DNA of 64,000 bases from Leptoclinus maculatus (Eukaryota > Chordata > Actinopteri > Perciformes > Stichaeidae). Where the stretch lies: the NCBI GenBank assembly GCA_032191485.1, contig JAVDOI010000011.1, forward strand, positions 14,180,617 through 14,244,616. Reading direction: 5' to 3'. Position 1 is the first letter of the stretch. Each line of letters opens with the position of its first letter. Position numbers and translations under genes: made by a program. Of the stretch, positions 57,533 to 64,000 are shown one piece after another. Under the pieces are notes generated by a model. It had not been told where the DNA came from and searched no databases. It saw only the letters and a list, made by a program, of their open reading frames with translations.

Positions 57533-59805
57533 AGGGGGCGCTACAGTAAACCCGCAAAGTTGTGCTTTTTGTCACTTTTTGCATTTTTCAGCCTTCGCAC
57601 TTCAACGAACTCCTCCTACAGATTTTATGCGATCAACGTACAATTTGGTCAGGATGCTCTTAAGACCTTTGTGATTAAAAATTATCAAAATCGTGAGTTT
57701 TCATCGAAGAACCTGGACGTGGCGTTGCGGCCATTTTGCCTCATTGTTTATGAAAAAGGAAGTTGTTATAACTCCAAGGTACATTATCCAATCCACACAA
57801 TACTTCTCATGCATGATGCTACTTCAAGCCTGAACAGATTTCAGTTGAAAAAAATGCAATAACTCATAGCGCCGCCTACTGGCTAAAGGAAATGTAAAAC
57901 TTTCTACTTTTCTTTACTCCTCTTAGCCAGGTGACCTTATGAGTCTCAAATTTTGTAAGGATAGCCTCAAGACATTGATGAAAAATCGCCATGAAAAATT
58001 TTGAGTTTTCGTTGAACGCTGTTGCCGTGGCGACGCGTCGTACGCCATGAAAAAGGAAACTGATGGTTTATTAGCTTAGGATGCTCAATAATTCATACAA
58101 CTTTGTACATCTGTCAAAGGCATTGAAAGGAATATTCTATATGAGTTTTGGCTTTGGCCGTTTTAAATTGCCTCTGTAGCGCCCCCTACAATATTTAAAA
58201 AGGAAGCTGATGGTTTAGTGGCTTAGGATGCTCATAAACTCATGAAACTTTGTACATCTGTCAAAGGCATTGGAAGGAATATTCTATATGAGTTTTGGCT
58301 TTGGTCGTTTTAAATTGCCTCTGTAGCGCCCCCTACAATATTTAAAAAGGAAGCTGATGGTTTAGTGGCTTAGGATGCTCAAAAACTCATGAAACTTTGT
58401 AGATGTGTCAAAGGCATTGGAACAAATATTTTGTATGATTTCTGGCCTTGGCCGTTTTAAATTGCCTCTGTAGCGCCCCCTACAATATTTCAAAAGAGCA
58501 GCCCCAGTGCTACGTTTGAGCTGCATGTATTAAACTTTGTAGTCACGTGTATCCTATGGAGACTTAAAAATAAGTCTCTTGGAACCATGCTCTAAACCCT
58601 ACCGTAAGTCCGCCACTTTGATTTATGTGTGAATTTTCCCTTGATTTTGGACAATTTATAGGCGCTACACTTTAACAAACTCCTCCTAGGGACTTTGTCT
58701 GATCCTCTTCAAATTTTGTCAGTACAGTCTAGAGACCATTGTGATTAAGAATTATCAAAAGCTTTACGTTTAACGGCACGGCTTAGCCGTAGCGGGCGGC
58801 TACTTTAAGTGATTCCCCGTGAAAAAAGCTGATGTAACTCAGCTGGACTTGTTCCAAACGGTCCCAAACTTCACACGCTTGATAACACTCACTGCCCGAG
58901 GATGTCTACAAGCTAATTTTCACTAGTACTCACAGCGCCACCTGCCGGCGAAAGGAAATCTGCATTTTTTGACAAACGCCATCCGATTAACACGACTTTC
59001 ACACAACGTGGTTTACGTTTGACAGAGAGCTACACAATGCACGTGTTCCGTAGCACCAGGCAGCAGATACGGGAAGCACCGGACTGTTTGCAAAGCATCG
59101 TTTCCAGCATCAGGCGGTCCACGCGGGATCAAAGACGTCTCGCTCGCAGACGCGCCGGCCGACGGTCGCGCGCGTTCTCGGACACGCAGGAGGGAGTCCC
59201 GCCGGCAACCCCGACGCGCGGAGGATGCGAGGGCCCGTTCATCGCTGCTCGCAGCTTTAATTATTATTCTGATTTATATTTTTCTCGGGATGGAGCTTGT
59301 AGGGGCACTTGCCATGCATGAAAACTCACCAATTTTGCACACCTGTCAGATCTGGTGTAGAAACTCTGAGGCGAAAAATTCCATATTTGTGTGTAAAAAA
59401 ATGACTCTCTAGCGCCCCCTACAAAACAGTCTGGCCACGCCCCTCGGCCAGTATGTCCGATTTACTTGAAATTCAACACACATGTCCATATCCGCTAGAT
59501 CTAAAAAAAAGCCTCTCAGACCCCTAAGCTCCGCCTACTTAGATTTTCCTCCTCCTACACGCTGGGTCCGATTACTACAGAATTGTCTGTGGATCATTAA
59601 TGGACCTACGTCATCTAAAATTATCAAAAGCTTTTTGATATCTCTTAGCGTTTACAAGATATGGACCAATAAACTACTTAGGGGCGTGGCATAATATCAA
59701 TACACATAACTTCTCAACCATTTGTGCTAAATTCCCAAACTCTTCAGCATATGTGCACATCGCATCCTGTAACATCCCCTACAAATCTTTTTGCATTCGA
59801 CTGCT
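57533..59805 (+). repeat. Monomer M19, 2273 bp, with a 39-bp deletion
   Basis: Three S copies, empty P site near 59259. About 39 bp are missing at about 59,549 (AGATTTTCC joined directly to TCCTCCTACACG), which accounts for its length deficit. Confidence 0.9.
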
Positions 59806-61976
59806 AGGGGGCGCTACAGTAAACCCGCAAAGTTGTGCTTTTTGTCACTTTTTGCATTTTTCAGCCTTCGCACTTCAACGAACTCCTCCTACAGATTTTA
59901 TGCGATCAACGTACAATTTGGGCAGGATGCTCTTAAGACCTTTGTGATTAAAAATTATCAAAATCGTGAGTTTTCATCGAAGAACCTTGACGTGGCGTTG
60001 CGGCCATTTTGCCTCATTGTTTATGAAAAAGGAAGTTGTTATAACTCCAAGGTACATTATCCAATCCACACAAAACTTCTCATGCATGATGCTCCTTCAA
60101 GCCTGAACAGATTGCAGTTAAAAAAAATGCAATAATTCATAGCGCCGCCTACTGGCTAAAGGAAATGTAAAATTTTATACTTTTCTTTACTCCTCTTAGC
60201 CAGGTGACCTTATGAGTCTCAAATTTTGTAAGGATAGCCTCAAGACATTGATGAAAAATCGCCATGAAAAATTTTGAGTTTTCGTTGAACGCTGTTGCCG
60301 TGGCGACGCATCGTACGCCATGAAAAAGGAAGCTGATGGTTTATTAGCTTAGGATGCTCAATAATTCATAAAACTTTGTACATCTTTCAAAGGCATTGAA
60401 AGGAATATTCTATATGACTTGTGGCTTTGACCGTTTTAAATTGCCTCTGTAGCGCCCCCTACAATATTTAAAAAGGAAGCTGATGGTTTAGTGGCTTAGG
60501 ATGCTCAAAAACTCATGAAACTTTGTAGATGTGTCAAAGGCATTGGAACAAATATTTCGTATGATTTCTGGCCTTGGCCGTTTTAAATTGCCTCTGTAGC
60601 GCCCCCTACAATATTTCAAAAGAACAGCCCCAGTGCTACGTTTGAGCTGCATGTATGAAACTTTGTAGTCACGTGTATCCTATGGAGACTTAAAAATAAG
60701 TCTCTTGGTACCATGCTCTAAACCCTACCGAAAGTCCACCACTTTGATTTATGTGTGAATTTTCCCTTGATTTTGGACAATTTATAGGCGCTACACTTTA
60801 ACGAACTCCTCCTAGGGACTTTGTCTGATCCTCTTCAAATGTTCTCAGTACAATCTCGAGACCATTGTGATTAAAAATTATCAAAAGCTTTACGTTTAAC
60901 GGCACGGCTTAGCCGTAGCGGGCGGCTACTTTGAGTGATTCCCCGTGTAAAAAGCTGATGTAACTCAGCTGGACTTGTTCCAAACGGTCCCAAACTTCAC
61001 ACGCTTGATAACACTCACTGCCAGAGGATGTCTACAAGCTAATTTTCACTAGAACTCACAGCGCCACCTGCCGGCGTAAGGAAATCTGCATTTTGTGACA
61101 AACACCATCCGATTTACACGACTTTTACACAACGTGGTTTACGTTTGACAGAGAGCTACACAATGCACGTGTTCCGTAGCACCAGGCAGCAGATACGGGA
61201 AGCACCGGACTGTTTGCAAAGCATCGTTTCCAGCATCAGGCGGTCCACGCGGGATCAAAGACGTCTCGCTCGCAGACGCGCCGGCCGACGGTCACGCGCG
61301 TTCTCGGACACGCAGGAGGGAGTCCCGCCGGCAACCCCGACGCGCGGAGGATGCGAGGGCCCGTTCATCGCTGCTCGCAGCTTTAATTATTCTTATTATT
61401 CTGATTCTTATTTTTCATTTTTGGGAGCATTTAGGGGGTACTTGCCATGCATGAAAACTCACCAATTTTTGGGGACTTGTCAGGTCTGGTGGCACTTAGA
61501 GTCTGAAAAAGAATGCATCTTTCTGTGTAAAAAATGGCTCTCTAGCGCCCCCTACAAATCGGACCGGCGACGCCCCTCGGCCAGTATGTCCGATTTACTT
61601 GAAATTCAACACACATGTCCGACACCACTAGATCTAAAAAAAAGCCTCTCAGACCCCTAAGCTCCGCCTACTTAGATTTTCCGCCATCTTGAATTTAGTG
61701 AAAAACACATTTTTGCAAATTACTCCTACACGCTGGGTACGATTACTCCAGAATCTTCTGTGGATCATTATTGGATCTACATCATCTACAATCATGAAAA
61801 GCGTTTTGATATTTTTTAGCGTTTACAAGATATGGACCAATAAACTTCTTAGGGGCGTGGCATAATATCAATACACATAACTTCTCAACCATTTGTCCTA
61901 AACTCCCAAGATTTTCAGCATATGTGCACATCGCATCCTGTAACATCCCCTACAAATCTTTTTGCATTCGACTGCT
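59806..61976 (+). repeat. Monomer M20, 2171 bp
   Basis: Two S copies, empty P site near 61384 with a six-base longer TTA/TTC-rich run than other empty sites. Confidence 0.9.
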
Positions 61977-64000
61977 AGGGGGCGCTACAGTAAATCCGCA
62001 AAGTTGTGCTTTTTGTCACTTTTTGCATTTTTCAGCCTTCGCACTTCAACGAACTCCTCCTACAGATTTTATGCGATCAACGTAAAATTTGGTCAGGATG
62101 CTCTTAAGACCTTTGTGATTAAAAATTATCAAAATCGTGAGTTTTCATCGAAGAACCTGGACCTGGCGTTGCGGCCATTTTGCCTCATTGTTTATGAAAA
62201 AGGAAGTTGTTATAACTCCAAGGTACATTATCCAATCCACACAAAACTTCTCATGCATGATGCTCCTTCAAGCCTGAACAGATTTCAGTTAAAAAAAATG
62301 CAATAATTCATAGCGCCGCCTACTGGCTAAAGGAAATGTAAAATTTTATACTTTTCTTTACTCCTCTTAGCCAGGTGACCTTATGAGTCTCAAATTTTGT
62401 AAGGATAGCCTCAAGACATTGATGAAAAATCGCCATGAAAAATTTTGAGTTTTCGCTGAACGCTGTTGCCGTGGCGACGCGTCGTACGCCATGAAAAAGG
62501 AAGCTGATGGTTTATTAGCTTAGGATGCTCAATAATTCATAAAACTTTGTACATCTGTCAAAGGCATTGAAAGGAATATTCTATATGATTTTTGGCCTTG
62601 CCCGTTTTAAATTGCCTCTGTAGCGCCCCCTACAATATTTAAAAAGGAAGCTGATGGTTTAGTGGCTTACGATGCTCATAAACTCATGAAACTTTGTACA
62701 TCTGTCAAAGGCATTGGAAGGAATATTCTATATGAGTTTTGGCTTTGGTCGTTTTAAATTGCCTCTGTAGCGCCCCCTACAATATTTAAAAAGGAAGCTG
62801 ATGGTTTATTAGCTTAGGATGCTCAAAAACTCATAAAACTTTGTACATCTGTCAAAGGCATTAAAAGGAATATTATGTATGATTTTTGGCTTTGGCCGTT
62901 TTAAATTGCCTCTGTAGCGCCCCCTACAATATTTAAAAAGGAAGCTGATGGATTAGTGGCTTAGGATGCTCAAAAACTCATGAAACTTTGTAGATGTGTC
63001 AAAGGCATTGTGACAAATATTTTGTATGATTTCTGGCCTTGGCCGTTTTAAATTGCCTCTGTAGCGCCCCCTACAATATTTCTAAAGAGCAGCCCCAGCG
63101 CTACGTTTGAGCTGCATGTATTAAACTTTGTAGTCACGTGTATCCTATGGCGACTTAAAAATAAGTCTCTTGGAACCATGCTCTAAACCCTACCGTAAGT
63201 CCGCCACTTTGATTTATGTGTGAATTTTCCCTTGATTTTGGACAATTTATAGGCGCTACACTTTAACAAACTCCTCCTAGGGACTTTGTCTGATCCTCTT
63301 CAAATTTTGTCAGTACAGTCTAGAGACCATTGTGATTAAGAATTATCAAAAGCTTTACGTTTAACGGCACGGCTTAGCCGTAGCGGGCGGCTACTTTAAG
63401 TGATTCCCCGTGAAAAAAGCTGATGTAACTCAGCTGGACTTGTTCCAAACGGTCCCAAACTTCACACGCTTGATAACACTCACTGCCAGAGGATGTCTAC
63501 AAGCTAATTTTCACTAGTACTCACAGCGCCACCTGCCGGCGAAAGGAAATCTGCATTTTTTGACAAACGCCATCCGATTAACACGACTTTCACACAACAT
63601 GGTTTACGTTTGACAGAGAGCTACGTAATGCACGTGTTCCGTAGCGCCAGGCAGCAGATACGGGAAGCACCGGACTGTTTGCAAAGCATCGTTTCCAGCA
63701 TCAGGCGGTCCACGCGGGATCAAAGACATCTCGCTCGCAGACGCGCCGGCCGACGGTCGCGCGCGTTCTCGGACACGCAGGAGGGAGTCCCGCTGGCAAC
63801 CCCGACGCGCGGAGGATGCGAGGGCCCGTTCATCGCTGCTCGCAGCTTTAATTAGGGCCCGAGCGGCCGACAACGTCGGGCCTGCGAAGGCCCTATTGTA
63901 ATTGATAGGTTTCTTATTATTCTGATTCTTATTTTTCTGGGGATGGAGCTTGTAGGGGCACTTGCCATGCATGAAAACTCACCAATTTTGCACACCTGTC
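61977..64000 (+). repeat. Monomer M21 (3' truncated by window)
   Basis: Four S copies (about 62502-63085) and one P copy (63854-63894). The window ends about 110 bp after P. Confidence 0.9.
63854..63894. repeat. P hairpin element, 1 copy
   Basis: Single unit near the window end, in M21. Confidence 0.9.

Larger units (their letters stand above)
51561..64000 (+). repeat. Macrosatellite array, right arm (about 5 monomers)
   Basis: Same monomer family, orientation and internal order as the left arm, with anchors at 52368, 55074, 57533, 59806 and 61977. It runs off the window end. Shared sequence variants (for example the TACGATTACTCCAGAATCTT variant near 23,300, 30,570, 57,295 and 61,740) show that both arms belong to one array split by the island. 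No gene is supported. Confidence 0.95.

Overview
This window looks like a vertebrate nuclear genome, most likely a ray-finned fish and possibly a cyprinid. The reasons are a gene with many GT-AG introns, a very large rolling-circle transposon protein of the kind known from fish, and long arrays rich in AGCGCCCCCTA-type motifs and GGGCCC...GGCCCT hairpins. The species is inference only. There is no prokaryotic signal.

Layout: 1 to about 34,640 and about 51,560 to 64,000 are two parts of one macrosatellite array, with about 20 head-to-tail monomers of 2.17-2.73 kb. Each monomer carries 2-5 tandem copies of a 147-bp sub-repeat (S), a CpG-dense islet, a site holding 0-4 copies of a hairpin-forming element of about 65 bp (P), and several CTCF-core-like motifs. 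Monomer length is explained almost exactly by the S and P counts. The small ORFs recurring in every monomer are by-products of repetition, not genes.

About 34,640-51,560 is a unique island of about 17 kb that interrupts the array. It holds one plus-strand gene. I reconstruct a non-coding 5' exon ending at 36,534, then 13 short coding exons (37,732-41,132) and a huge last exon (41,453-50,323). Every intron is GT-AG and the frame is open throughout, giving about 3,408 codons. The predicted protein is an autonomous Helentron-type (Helitron superfamily) polyprotein. In order it has an SGNH/GDSL-hydrolase-like domain in the short exons, three repeated spacer exons, two C76-like cysteine-protease domains (first degenerate), two OTU-like domains (second lacking its catalytic Cys), a Lys-rich 18-residue repeat, a Cys-rich zinc-finger-like region, a HUH Rep nuclease with two tyrosines, a PIF1-type helicase with all key motifs, and a C-terminal AP-like endonuclease.

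Rep and helicase would drive rolling-circle transposition. The endonuclease is the hallmark of the Helentron branch. The protease and hydrolase domains probably act on host or self proteins or modifiers, but that is inference. The flanks of the gene (34,640-36,340 and 50,324-51,560) hold no other gene I can recognise.
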